Positions 26,994-35,019 of a stretch of 64,000 nucleotides of DNA are shown one piece after another. The notes below the pieces were generated by a model. It saw nothing but the letters and a program-made list of their open reading frames with translations. It did no database searches and was not told the DNA's origin. Location of the stretch: positions 7,284 through 71,283 of the forward strand of contig DGPN01000015.1 in NCBI GenBank assembly GCA_002390455.1. The letters are read 5' to 3'. Both the position numbers and the translations under genes were made by a program. The DNA comes from Flavobacteriaceae bacterium UBA4439 (lineage in GTDB: Bacteria; Bacteroidota; Bacteroidia; Flavobacteriales; Flavobacteriaceae). Position 1 is the stretch's first letter, and each line of letters starts with the position of its first letter.

Positions 26994-27110
26994 ATGAAAA
27001 AAACTACAATCTACAAAGTAATCATCTCTTGCATATCTGTTATCATGCTAACACCTTTCTACTTAATCAAATCGAAGCTTGGAAGATCCTTTAAGCGGTT
27101 GTTTGATTAA
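26994..27110 (+). CDS. Possible 38-residue membrane micropeptide
   Basis: An ATG-started frame of 38 codons, MKKTTIYKVIISCISVIML then a PFYLIKSK-type basic tail ending KRLFD. It has a basic start, a hydrophobic centre and a basic end, as in single-helix micropeptides or a truncated lipoprotein signal. It lies in the 258-bp gap between the zinc-ribbon gene and lysA. There is no promoter box and no known family. It may be a chance frame or the remnant of a longer gene. Confidence 0.25.
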   Translation: MKKTTIYKVIISCISVIMLTPFYLIKSKLGRSFKRLFD

Positions 27111-27193
27111 ATAGTATCATAGATGTTTTTAAGGGTAGTGATTGTTTAGTTTTTTCTCTCTAGTGAGCACCGGTTATCTAATGATTATAAAAA

Positions 27194-28408
27194 CTATTCT
27201 TTACCAAGCTCAATCTCCACTTGATTGTGCATGATGTCATCAAAAGTCTCTCTTTTTCGAATCAAATGGGCTTTGCCTTCGTACCATAATACCTCTGCGG
27301 GTCGATAACGGGAATTATAGTTGCTGGCCATTGAAAAACAATAAGCACCACAATTTCTGAAGACCAACAGATCGCCCTCAGTGATCTCTGCAATCTTGCG
27401 ATTAGTGCCAAAGGTATCTGTCTCACAGATATAGCCTACGACAGAGTAAAAACGCACTTTTCCATTAGGATTGGAGAGGTTTTCAATATGGTGGTGAGAA
27501 CCGTAAAGCATGGGTCGGATCAGGTGGTTAAAGCCACTGTCCACCTGTGCAAAAACTCTAGAGGTAGTTTGTTTGACCACGTTGACCTGGGTGACGAAAT
27601 GCCCAGCTAGGCTGACCAAAAATTTCCCAGGTTCAAAGACCAATTGTAGATCACTACCGTATTCTTTGCAAAAGGCTTTAAATCTTTTGGAGAGTTTTTC
27701 TCCTAATTCTTCAATATTGGTTTCGATATCATTTTCGTGATAAGGCACTTTAAAGCCACTTCCAAAATCTAAAAATTCAAGATTTTTAAAATGATTGGCG
27801 GTGTCGAATAAAATTTCTGCCGCATGGAGGAAAACCTCGATGTCCAAAATATCACTGCCCGTATGCATATGAATGCCATTGATGTTCATGGCTGTATTTT
27901 CTACGATACGAAGCAAATGGGGGATCTGATGAATGGAAATGCCAAATTTTGAATCGATATGCCCAACAGAAATATTGCTGTTGCCCCCTGCCATTACATG
28001 GGGGTTGATTCGGATACAAACTGGGGTTTTGGGGTGACGAGCCCCAAATTGTTCTAAAAGGGAAAGGTTGTCAATGTTGATTTGAACACCCATCTGAGCA
28101 ACGGTTTCGATTTCCTTAAGAGAAACTCCGTTGGGGGTATAAATGATGGCTTGGGGTTCAAAACCCGCAGCCAGTCCCAGTTGAACTTCTTGGATGGAAA
28201 CGGTATCCAGTCCTGAACCCAATTGTCGCATCAGTTTTAAGATGGAGACATTGGACAAGGCTTTGGTAGCGTAATTGATCCTAAGATCTCCTATGCTGCT
28301 AAAAGCAGCGGTCAATCGTTGATACTGAGACGCTATTTTTGCAGCGTCATAAACATAGACGGGATTACCAAACTCAGAGGCAATTGCCGATAAATCATTG
28401 TTCGTCAC
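27194..28408 (-). CDS. lysA: Diaminopimelate decarboxylase
   Basis: A 404-residue PLP-dependent fold-III decarboxylase converting meso-diaminopimelate to lysine, the last step of the pathway. PLP lysine at Lys49 (NYATKALSN); the glycine-rich phosphate-binding loop is in EFLDFGSGFKVPY; GPICE-type motif VGYICETDTFG near the C-terminus; VFEPGKFLVSLAG. The start is a GTG. dapD of the same pathway lies 9 kb away. Convergent with the AT-rich orphan region, divergent from sucC. Confidence 0.94.
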   Translation of the reverse strand: MTNNDLSAIASEFGNPVYVYDAAKIASQYQRLTAAFSSIGDLRINYATKALSNVSILKLMRQLGSGLDTVSIQEVQLGLAAGFEPQAIIYTPNGVSLKEIETVAQMGVQINIDNLSLLEQFGARHPKTPVCIRINPHVMAGGNSNISVGHIDSKFGISIHQIPHLLRIVENTAMNINGIHMHTGSDILDIEVFLHAAEILFDTANHFKNLEFLDFGSGFKVPYHENDIETNIEELGEKLSKRFKAFCKEYGSDLQLVFEPGKFLVSLAGHFVTQVNVVKQTTSRVFAQVDSGFNHLIRPMLYGSHHHIENLSNPNGKVRFYSVVGYICETDTFGTNRKIAEITEGDLLVFRNCGAYCFSMASNYNSRYRPAEVLWYEGKAHLIRKRETFDDIMHNQVEIELGKE

Positions 28409-28430
28409 TTTTTTCCTATTTAATCGATGG

Positions 28431-28438
28431 CAAAATTA
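28431..28438 (-). promoter_or_regulatory. Candidate -7 box (TAATTTTG) of lysA
   Basis: Exact TAnnTTTG on the minus strand, 22 nt before the GTG start. No TTG at the standard spacing. Confidence 0.45.
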
Positions 28439-28554
28439 ATCCCAAAATTCAAAATACTGCTCTAAAGCATCAGATGTTATAAAAATCAAACTTATTGTTT
28501 TATATGTAACATTATACTTTTCCACTTATGGTATAATTTTCAGTAGTGATTTAC

Positions 28555-28562
28555 TATTTTTG
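28555..28562 (+). promoter_or_regulatory. -7 box (TATTTTTG) of sucC
   Basis: Exact TAnnTTTG, 18 nt before the ATG at 28581. It overlaps an in-frame TTG at 28560 and so rules that codon out as the start. Confidence 0.55.
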
Positions 28563-28580
28563 GGAGATAAATTACAAAGT

Positions 28581-29771
28581 ATGAATCTACATGAATATCA
28601 AGGCAAAGAGGTTTTAGCAAGCTTTGGAGTAGCCATCCAAAAAGGTTTGGTGGCCAACAATTCAGACGAGGCGGTTGCAGCAGCAGAAAAGCTCACTGCA
28701 GACACAGGCACTTCATGGCATGTGATCAAGGCGCAAATTCACGCTGGAGGTCGTGGTAAAGGGGGAGGCGTTAAATTGGCCAAAAGTCTAGACGAAGTCA
28801 AAACCATATCGAATCAAATCATCGGAATGCAATTGATTACTCCTCAAACCCCACCAGAGGGAAAAAAAGTCAATAAGGTATTGGTTGCCGAGGATGTTTA
28901 TTACCCTGGAGATTCAGAGCCTAAAGAATTTTATGTTTCAGTTTTACTCAATCGATCCACGGGAGGGAATATGATTATGTATTCCACCGAGGGGGGAATG
29001 GATATAGAAGCAGTGGCGGAAAAGACTCCTGAATTGATTTTTACTGAAGAAATAGATCCTGCTTATGGGCTTCAAGCTTTCCAAGCTCGAAATGTAGCTT
29101 TTAACTTGGGTTTAAGCGGAGGGGCTTTTAAGGAAATGGTAAAGTTTATCAAGGCGTTATACAATGCCTATGTGGGTGCTGATGCTTCTCTTTTTGAGAT
29201 TAATCCTGTATTAAAAACTTCAGACGATAAAATCATCGCTGTTGATGCTAAGGTGACCTTGGACGACAATGCTTTGTTTCGACATAAAGACTATGCAGAA
29301 CTCAGAGACCTAAGCGAGGAGAATCCTACTGAGGTTGAGGCGCGGGAAGTAGGTCTAAATTATGTCGCACTTGACGGAAATGTAGGTTGTATGGTCAACG
29401 GAGCAGGACTGGCCATGGCGACTATGGATTTGATCAAACAATCTGGAGGATCTCCAGCCAACTTTTTGGACGTTGGAGGTACGGCTGATGCTGCCCGAGT
29501 GGAGACGGCTTTCCGATTAATCTTAAAAGATCCCAAGGTGGCTGCTATTTTGGTCAACATCTTTGGAGGGATCGTCCGTTGTGACCGTGTAGCGCAGGGA
29601 ATTGTAGATGCTTATAAAAATATGGGAGACGCTATCAAAGTGCCTATCATCGTGCGTTTACAAGGAACTAATGCTGATATTGCTAAAAAGCTAATTGATG
29701 ATTCTGGTCTTAATGTTCTGTCTGCTACTGCCTTTGAAGAAGCAGCTCAAAAAGTTCAAGAAGCACTATAA
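28581..29771 (+). CDS. sucC: Succinate-CoA ligase (ADP-forming) beta subunit
   Basis: A 396-residue TCA-cycle enzyme subunit forming succinate with substrate-level ATP synthesis. It has the ATP-grasp domain (IKAQIHAGGRGKGGGVK), the DASLFEINPV motif and the CoA-ligase domain (VGCMVNGAGLAMATMD, NFLDVGGTADA, NIFGGIVRCD). I start it at the ATG giving MNLHEYQGKEVL, the standard SucC N-terminus; an in-frame TTG 21 nt upstream lies inside the promoter box. sucD is not adjacent. Confidence 0.96.
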   Translation: MNLHEYQGKEVLASFGVAIQKGLVANNSDEAVAAAEKLTADTGTSWHVIKAQIHAGGRGKGGGVKLAKSLDEVKTISNQIIGMQLITPQTPPEGKKVNKVLVAEDVYYPGDSEPKEFYVSVLLNRSTGGNMIMYSTEGGMDIEAVAEKTPELIFTEEIDPAYGLQAFQARNVAFNLGLSGGAFKEMVKFIKALYNAYVGADASLFEINPVLKTSDDKIIAVDAKVTLDDNALFRHKDYAELRDLSEENPTEVEAREVGLNYVALDGNVGCMVNGAGLAMATMDLIKQSGGSPANFLDVGGTADAARVETAFRLILKDPKVAAILVNIFGGIVRCDRVAQGIVDAYKNMGDAIKVPIIVRLQGTNADIAKKLIDDSGLNVLSATAFEEAAQKVQEAL

Positions 29772-29884
29772 TTGCCATTTTGACACTCTTTTTATAGTTT
29801 TTAACGACAATATGTCATCTACATTGCGTTGGTATAGGATTTGAATTTAATTTTTTAAAATTGTTTAATTTAAATCTTTATATC

Positions 29885-30301
29885 ATGAATTTAGTTAAAA
29901 GACAAAAGCCAGTATTTACCTCGTTAATTGATGATTTGTTTCTAAATCAAGATTGGAGCCACATCAATAGCAGTATCCCCGCAGCCAATATCATTGAGGC
30001 CGATGACCACTATGATATCGAATTGGCTACGCCTGGGAAGAAAAAATCAGATTTTAAAATCGAATTGGAAGAAGGAGTTTTGACCATTTCCTCTGAAACC
30101 GAGACAAAATATGCTGAAAAAGAAGGGAGTTTCTCGCGTAAAGAATTTGGTTATAATGCCTTCAAAAGGTCCTTCAATATTCCTGATTCCGTTTCTACAG
30201 ATAAAATCAGTGCCAATTACAAAGAAGGTATACTAACGGTGAGTCTTCCCAAAAAAGAGGAAGCTTTACCCCAACCCAAAAAACTCATTTCTATAAAGTA
30301 A
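29885..30301 (+). CDS. Hsp20/alpha-crystallin small heat-shock protein
   Basis: A 138-residue holdase chaperone. The alpha-crystallin domain spans about 35-128, with a VPAANI-like start (SIPAANIIEADDHYDIELATPG), the EFGYNAFKRSFNIPDSV strand and ending A-x-Y-K-x-GILTVSLPK. A short C-terminal tail follows. The ATG at 29885 gives MNLVKRQKP, matching typical family starts; an upstream in-frame TTG is less likely. It has no exact TAnnTTTG promoter, which would fit heat-shock control by another sigma factor (inference). It ends at a strong terminator shared with uvrB. Confidence 0.93.
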   Translation: MNLVKRQKPVFTSLIDDLFLNQDWSHINSSIPAANIIEADDHYDIELATPGKKKSDFKIELEEGVLTISSETETKYAEKEGSFSRKEFGYNAFKRSFNIPDSVSTDKISANYKEGILTVSLPKKEEALPQPKKLISIK

Positions 30302-30320
30302 ATTAACTAATGATGTTTTT

Positions 30321-30357
30321 AAAAGGGCTTAGTGATATTCACTAAGCCTTTTTTTCT
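30321..30357. terminator. Bidirectional terminator between hsp20 and uvrB
   Basis: A perfect 10-bp stem GGCTTAGTGA / TCACTAAGCC with a 3-nt TAT loop, flanked by A on the left and T on the right, so it works in both directions. The uvrB stop codon and final codons lie inside the right arm and T-tract. Confidence 0.88.
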
Positions 30358-32345
30358 TGAAGTTGATTTTGTAGGTACTTGATCTCATCCCTCAGTCTGG
30401 CTGCTTCAATAAAGTCCAAATCTTTGGCGGCGGCTTCCATGGTCTTTCTCGATTCTCGGATTTTCTTTTCGATTTCTTCCGCACTTAAATATCGATTTTT
30501 GGCTTCTGCGGCTTTTCTGTCATTCAATTCTTGGGCATAGGTGGCTACAGAGTTTTTAGACAACGCATTGTCTAAAGATTTGTTGAGGGCCTGAGGCGTC
30601 ATGTTATTTTTTAGGTTATAGGCCTGCTGTTTCTCCCTTCTGTACAAGGCTTCATCTATGGTCTTTTGCATACTTTTAGTGATTTTGTCGGCATACATAA
30701 TGGCTTTGCCATTGATATTTCGCGCGGCTCTTCCCATGGTTTGGGTCAGGGAGCGATGGCTTCTTAAAAAACCTTCTTTGTCCGCATCCAAAATGGCCAC
30801 CAGAGAAACTTCTGGTAAGTCTAGCCCCTCTCTTAACAGGTTGACTCCAACCAATACATCAAATAATCCTTTGCGGAGGTCTTGCATAATCTCTACCCGT
30901 TCTAGGGTATCAACATCACTGTGGATGTAGCGACAACGGATATTGACTCGAGCAAAATATTTGGTCAATTCTTCTGCCATTCTTTTGGTCAGTGTGGTCA
31001 CCAATGTTCGCTCATCCTTTTCTACTCTGAGTTGAATTTCTTCTATCAGATCATCTATTTGATTCAAACTTGGCCGAATTTCAATTTCTGGATCGAGTAA
31101 CCCTGTTGGGCGAATGATTTGTTCTACATAGACCCCTTCGGTTTGTTTGAGTTCATAATCAGCTGGAGTTGCACTGACATAGAGTACTTGATTTTGCAAG
31201 GCCTCAAACTCTTCAAATTTCAAGGGCCGGTTGTCCATAGCGGCAGGCAAACGGAATCCGTAATTGACAAGATTTTCCTTTCGACTTCGATCCCCTCCAT
31301 ACATGGCATGAACTTGAGAAATGGTGACATGGCTCTCGTCAACCACCATCAAATAGTCATCTGGAAAATAATCCAAAAGACAGAAGGGTCGTGTGCCAGG
31401 GTCTCTTCCATCCAAATAGCGTGAATAGTTTTCAATACCAGAACAATAGCCCAATTCACGGATCATCTCCAGGTCAAACTCGGTGCGTTCATGCAATCGC
31501 TTGGCTTCTAAAAAACTGCCGTTGTTATTGAAATAGTCAACCTGTTTTACCAAATCGTCTTGGATATGAGTAATCGCGTTTTGCAGTATGTCGGGTGAAG
31601 TAACAAACATATTAGCAGGGTAAAAGGTTACCCGATCAAATTTCTCTAACAGTTGATTTTCAATGGGGTTAAAAGATTCAATTTCTTCAATTTCATCACC
31701 AAAAAAATGGATTTTAAAAGCCACATCAGCATAGCCAGGAAAGATGTCTATGATGTCGCCGTTGACCCTAAAGTTTCCCCGGTTAAATCCCCCTGTTGTA
31801 CGTGAATAAAGGCTTTGCACCAATTTGTGCAGGAGTTGGGTTCTCGAAATGATTTCCCCTTTTTTAATGGCGATAACATTTTTCTGAAACTCTACTGGAT
31901 TCCCGATACCGTAGAGACAGGAGACAGAAGCGACTACCAAAACATCTCTTCTTCCAGAGAGGAGAGAGGAAGTGGTGCTCAAACGGAGTTTTTCAATCTC
32001 TTCATTTATGGACAGGTCTTTTTCAATATACAAGCCACTTGCGGGGATATAGGCTTCGGGTTGGTAGTAATCGTAATAGGAAACAAAATACTCCACCGCA
32101 TTGTTGGGAAAAAACTGTTTGAACTCAGAATAAAGTTGTGCCGCCAAGGTTTTGTTGTGAGCCAATACCAATGTAGGGCGTTGTAACTTCTCTACCGCAT
32201 TGGCCACCGTAAAGGTTTTGCCAGAGCCTGTTACTCCTTGAAGGGTAATGTATTTATCCCCTTCGGAAAAACCCGTAGCGATTTGTCGGATTGCTTCCGG
32301 TTGGTCTCCTGTCGGAGAAAAGGGGGACTCCAGTTTGAATTCCAT
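30342..32345 (-). CDS. uvrB: Excinuclease ABC subunit UvrB
   Basis: A 667-residue DNA-damage recognition helicase of nucleotide excision repair, loaded by UvrA and recruiting UvrC. Walker A GVTGSGKTFTVAN near the N-terminus; the beta-hairpin region YYDYYQPEAYIP that clamps DNA; DEAD-like VVDESHVT; helicase motifs V and VI (GVNLLREGLDLPEVS and QTMGRAARN); and a C-terminal UVR domain (residues about 625-662) for UvrC contact. Full length. The start is set by an abutting promoter box, and the 3' end is built into the bidirectional terminator. Confidence 0.97.
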   Translation of the reverse strand: MEFKLESPFSPTGDQPEAIRQIATGFSEGDKYITLQGVTGSGKTFTVANAVEKLQRPTLVLAHNKTLAAQLYSEFKQFFPNNAVEYFVSYYDYYQPEAYIPASGLYIEKDLSINEEIEKLRLSTTSSLLSGRRDVLVVASVSCLYGIGNPVEFQKNVIAIKKGEIISRTQLLHKLVQSLYSRTTGGFNRGNFRVNGDIIDIFPGYADVAFKIHFFGDEIEEIESFNPIENQLLEKFDRVTFYPANMFVTSPDILQNAITHIQDDLVKQVDYFNNNGSFLEAKRLHERTEFDLEMIRELGYCSGIENYSRYLDGRDPGTRPFCLLDYFPDDYLMVVDESHVTISQVHAMYGGDRSRKENLVNYGFRLPAAMDNRPLKFEEFEALQNQVLYVSATPADYELKQTEGVYVEQIIRPTGLLDPEIEIRPSLNQIDDLIEEIQLRVEKDERTLVTTLTKRMAEELTKYFARVNIRCRYIHSDVDTLERVEIMQDLRKGLFDVLVGVNLLREGLDLPEVSLVAILDADKEGFLRSHRSLTQTMGRAARNINGKAIMYADKITKSMQKTIDEALYRREKQQAYNLKNNMTPQALNKSLDNALSKNSVATYAQELNDRKAAEAKNRYLSAEEIEKKIRESRKTMEAAAKDLDFIEAARLRDEIKYLQNQLQEKKA

Positions 32346-32349
32346 TTTG

Positions 32350-32380
32350 CAAAACTAAAGTTTAAATCACCGTTGCACAA
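32350..32380 (-). promoter_or_regulatory. -33/-7 promoter of uvrB, 4 nt from the start codon
   Basis: On the minus strand: TTG (32378-32380), a 20-nt spacer and TAGTTTTG (32350-32357), then CAAA and the ATG. Both elements are consensus, and the predicted transcription start falls at about the start codon. Confidence 0.75.
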
Positions 32381-32460
32381 TTTTATCCCCTTGTTTTAGC
32401 TTATTAAACGATTATAGAAATACAATGAGGAAAAAGAGGTATTTTTAATAAAAAAATAGC

Positions 32461-33522
32461 GTGGAGGAGAAACTGATATCCAAAAAAAAGCCTTTTTTTC
32501 CCATTTCCGATGCCTTGATGCATTTTTTAAAAAAGTACGATCGATGGATGGGGTCTTCGATTTGTTATGAGGACTTATTGCGGTTTTCTGGCTCTGTCAT
32601 TGTTTATGATAAAAATGATCTGGACACCCTATGGGTTAGGGTTTTTTATTCCGATTCTGATCGGGAAGAAATTGATCACCAACTCAAAATCATATACACA
32701 CAATTGCATTCAGATGGAGGTGATTCCTCTTTGCCAGATCTAAACATCGATGCCATCGACTTCTGTACTTTTGGTAATTCAAAACCCTTTCGGATTAAAA
32801 TCCGAAACATTTTGAATGATAACTTCACCTATTTCTACGTCAAGAAAACAGATGCTTCTCGGGTTTACGGTTTAGAGTTGGAGCATATATTATCCCCTTA
32901 TAATCTCAATTATATGGTCAATCACGATACTTTGATTGAGGAGCATATTGCTGGCATTCCAGGGGATGTATTTATAAAGGATTATCTGCCCGATTGTAGT
33001 GCTTCTGAAAAGGCTCAAATTGCCAAAGAATATGTCAAGTTCAATGAACGTTGTATGGTGCGACTGTTGGGGGATATGAGGGCCTATAATTATGTGGTGA
33101 TTCCCATCCACGATTTCGATCATGTGATATACAAGATTAGGGCCATAGATTTTGACCAACAATGCTTTGAGGGAAAACTATCGGTATATCGCCCCCAATT
33201 TTTTAAGGAGAATTATCCATTGATGATGGTGATCAAGGACAAATTGAATCACGAGTCCATCGTTCAATACAAAATTGAGGAACGCTCCATCGTATCTCGA
33301 CGATTGATTAATTCGGGCAATCGGATCGCTTTTTTGGTCAACATCATGAAAAAAGATACGTTAAGCCTGCCCGAAAATCTTGAAAAACTTAAAAACGAAA
33401 TTTTTGTTTTTACCAAAGATGATGCCTTTACAAAAAGTAAATCCATGGGCGAGCTGATGGAGGCTTCCTTTGATTATATGCGAAGGAATTACCAGAATGT
33501 TAGTTTGGGTGATTTACTCTAA
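32461..33522 (+). CDS. Uncharacterised protein with protein-kinase-like motifs
   Basis: A 353-residue cytosolic protein, GTG start, of a family I recall only as conserved hypothetical in Flavobacteriia. Several motifs fall in the order of a protein-kinase-like fold: a candidate ATP-lysine in YFYVKKTDAS (about 125-132), a following helix glutamate in GLELEH (139/141), a hinge-like LIEEHIAGIPGDVFIKDYL (158-176), a catalytic-loop-like GDMRAYN matching D-x4-N (Asp205, Asn210), and a DFG-like AIDFDQQ (Asp230/Asp232). The glycine-rich loop is not obvious. It could be an aminoglycoside-phosphotransferase-like or HipA-like small-molecule or protein kinase. The assignment is my inference. It overlaps the convergent pRiA4b-like gene by 4 nt. 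Confidence 0.72.
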   Translation: MEEKLISKKKPFFPISDALMHFLKKYDRWMGSSICYEDLLRFSGSVIVYDKNDLDTLWVRVFYSDSDREEIDHQLKIIYTQLHSDGGDSSLPDLNIDAIDFCTFGNSKPFRIKIRNILNDNFTYFYVKKTDASRVYGLELEHILSPYNLNYMVNHDTLIEEHIAGIPGDVFIKDYLPDCSASEKAQIAKEYVKFNERCMVRLLGDMRAYNYVVIPIHDFDHVIYKIRAIDFDQQCFEGKLSVYRPQFFKENYPLMMVIKDKLNHESIVQYKIEERSIVSRRLINSGNRIAFLVNIMKKDTLSLPENLEKLKNEIFVFTKDDAFTKSKSMGELMEASFDYMRRNYQNVSLGDLL

Positions 33523-34010
33523 TAAAATTGATCCCCGTCAAATTCATCTTCGTCTAGGTCCTCGTCTTCATTTGGTTCTTCGTCAAACTCTTTTTCAGCG
33601 ACAAAATCCTTATCAGGAGGGGTTTCGGGGACTTCGCCGTGGGAAAAAATCAGACTGGGATATCCTTTAAGGTGATCTTTATCGGCTGTTTCTATCAATT
33701 CTACAAAGAAGGTCCAAAGGTTGAGGAAATCGTAAACATAGATCAGGCGGTTTTCATCTTCCGAAAGGACTTTATTTAGGGGTTTTTCGTTGAGTGGTTT
33801 TTCTCCCACTCCCATATCAACCAAAGGTAATTCCTCCCCCTGAGCCCAATTTTCATCGGAGCGATAGAAGGAGGCCATTTCGTTGCCGGCAAAACCAAAA
33901 GATTGGGAGACCGCATCGTGTAGTTCCTCTAAGGTGGCAGTGGCTTCAATTTCAAAATCTCGGATCACATCGGTTTCAGTATCCAAAATTGCACGCATTC
34001 TATAGATCAT
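33519..34010 (-). CDS. Plasmid pRiA4b ORF-3-like protein with acidic tail
   Basis: A 163-residue protein resembling the pRiA4b ORF-3 (IS1096 TnpR-like passenger) family, seen in a YRMRAIL start, a LEELHDAVSQSFGF segment and the later YVYDF-x-x-x-W strand. Despite the name, such genes are usually chromosomal with unknown function, and nothing here marks a mobile element. The last 30 residues are almost entirely Asp and Glu. It is the last gene of the YrdC-cca-ctaA group, its start overlaps the ctaA 3' end by 11 nt, and its stop overlaps the kinase-like gene. Confidence 0.75.
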   Translation of the reverse strand: MIYRMRAILDTETDVIRDFEIEATATLEELHDAVSQSFGFAGNEMASFYRSDENWAQGEELPLVDMGVGEKPLNEKPLNKVLSEDENRLIYVYDFLNLWTFFVELIETADKDHLKGYPSLIFSHGEVPETPPDKDFVAEKEFDEEPNEDEDLDEDEFDGDQFY

Positions 34011-35019
34011 AGGTGTTTCTGTTTGACATCAATTGTAATATAAAAAAAGATTGTGCTCCGAAAAGCAGGGACGCAATAATTAAATGTAAAGGTTGAGAAC
34101 TAAAAGGGAAGTCGAAATAAAACATCAGAATCCCGGTGAAAATTTCCAGACCGATTAATCTTAAAATTTGATTGAATACCCTCACATTGCGTTTCATTTT
34201 CCGCAACATCCAAAAAAGTATTAAATGAACTCCCAAAACCAGTAGTGACAAGCTGCGGTGAACGTAGAACTTGATTGGAGCAGGGTCTAGCCATAGAGCG
34301 GGGGCTTCATGCATTTTCAGGTCGACAAATTGCCGAACTTGGGTTCCTAGTCCAATTTGGAAAAGGGTCAATAGTACAGCAAACCAAGCCCATATCTTCA
34401 TGTTAGTACTTCCAGGAATTGTAAACGCCTTTCTTTCTGTGGAAAAGAGCAAAAAGATCAATCCCAATACGATCAACAGTGCCATACCCATATGCAGACT
34501 GATCCGATAGGGTGCAAGATTGGAATCCACCACAGTCTTTCCTAACCAAGCTTGAAATCCCATTCCAAAAAGGATTAAAATGGATATCGTAGGGTGCGCG
34601 ATGTTCTTTTTTCTATTCCAAAAGGACAAAACTGTCATGATCAAAACGGCCAATCCAGCCAAGGCTCCCAAAAGTCTGTTTATATATTCTATCCATGTGT
34701 GGTAGACATTGAACTGGGCATAATCGTGTTGGATGTAGTAGTCCCAATGGTGATCTTCAAAGGCAGTGGAAGACTTAAAGTCGTTATTGGCGACCCTAAG
34801 TTCCTCATTGATAATAATGACTTGCCCATGGGTATATTGATGATCGGATTTCCAATCCAGTTGAGCCCTATCGGTTGGGGGAATCCAATATCCAAAACAC
34901 TTGGGCCAATCGGGGCATCCCATACCGCTTCCTGTCATTCTGACAATAGAACCGGCCGCAATGACCAAATAAACCAAGATCAGACTGATCTTGACGGATT
35001 TTATAAAACTATTCTCCAT
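34000..35019 (-). CDS. ctaA: Heme A synthase (COX15/CtaA family)
   Basis: A 339-residue membrane enzyme oxidising heme O to heme A for cytochrome c oxidase. About eight transmembrane helices. Heme-ligand-type histidines lie in YTHGQ, YHTWIEYINRLLGA, SLHMGMALLIV and YVHRSLSLLVLGVHL; the N-terminal MTGSGMGCPDWPKCFG is characteristic. I start at MENSFIK: its ATG overlaps the end of cca by 11 nt, whereas the longer frame would overlap by 32 nt. It implies an aerobic aa3-type oxidase; the oxidase genes are not in this window. Confidence 0.93.
   Translation of the reverse strand: MENSFIKSVKISLILVYLVIAAGSIVRMTGSGMGCPDWPKCFGYWIPPTDRAQLDWKSDHQYTHGQVIIINEELRVANNDFKSSTAFEDHHWDYYIQHDYAQFNVYHTWIEYINRLLGALAGLAVLIMTVLSFWNRKKNIAHPTISILILFGMGFQAWLGKTVVDSNLAPYRISLHMGMALLIVLGLIFLLFSTERKAFTIPGSTNMKIWAWFAVLLTLFQIGLGTQVRQFVDLKMHEAPALWLDPAPIKFYVHRSLSLLVLGVHLILFWMLRKMKRNVRVFNQILRLIGLEIFTGILMFYFDFPFSSQPLHLIIASLLFGAQSFFILQLMSNRNTYDL

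Noticed and set aside
33519..34010. Mobile element suggested by the IS1096/pRiA4b family name
   Set aside because: No transposase, inverted repeats or target duplication; the gene is embedded by overlap in a housekeeping operon.
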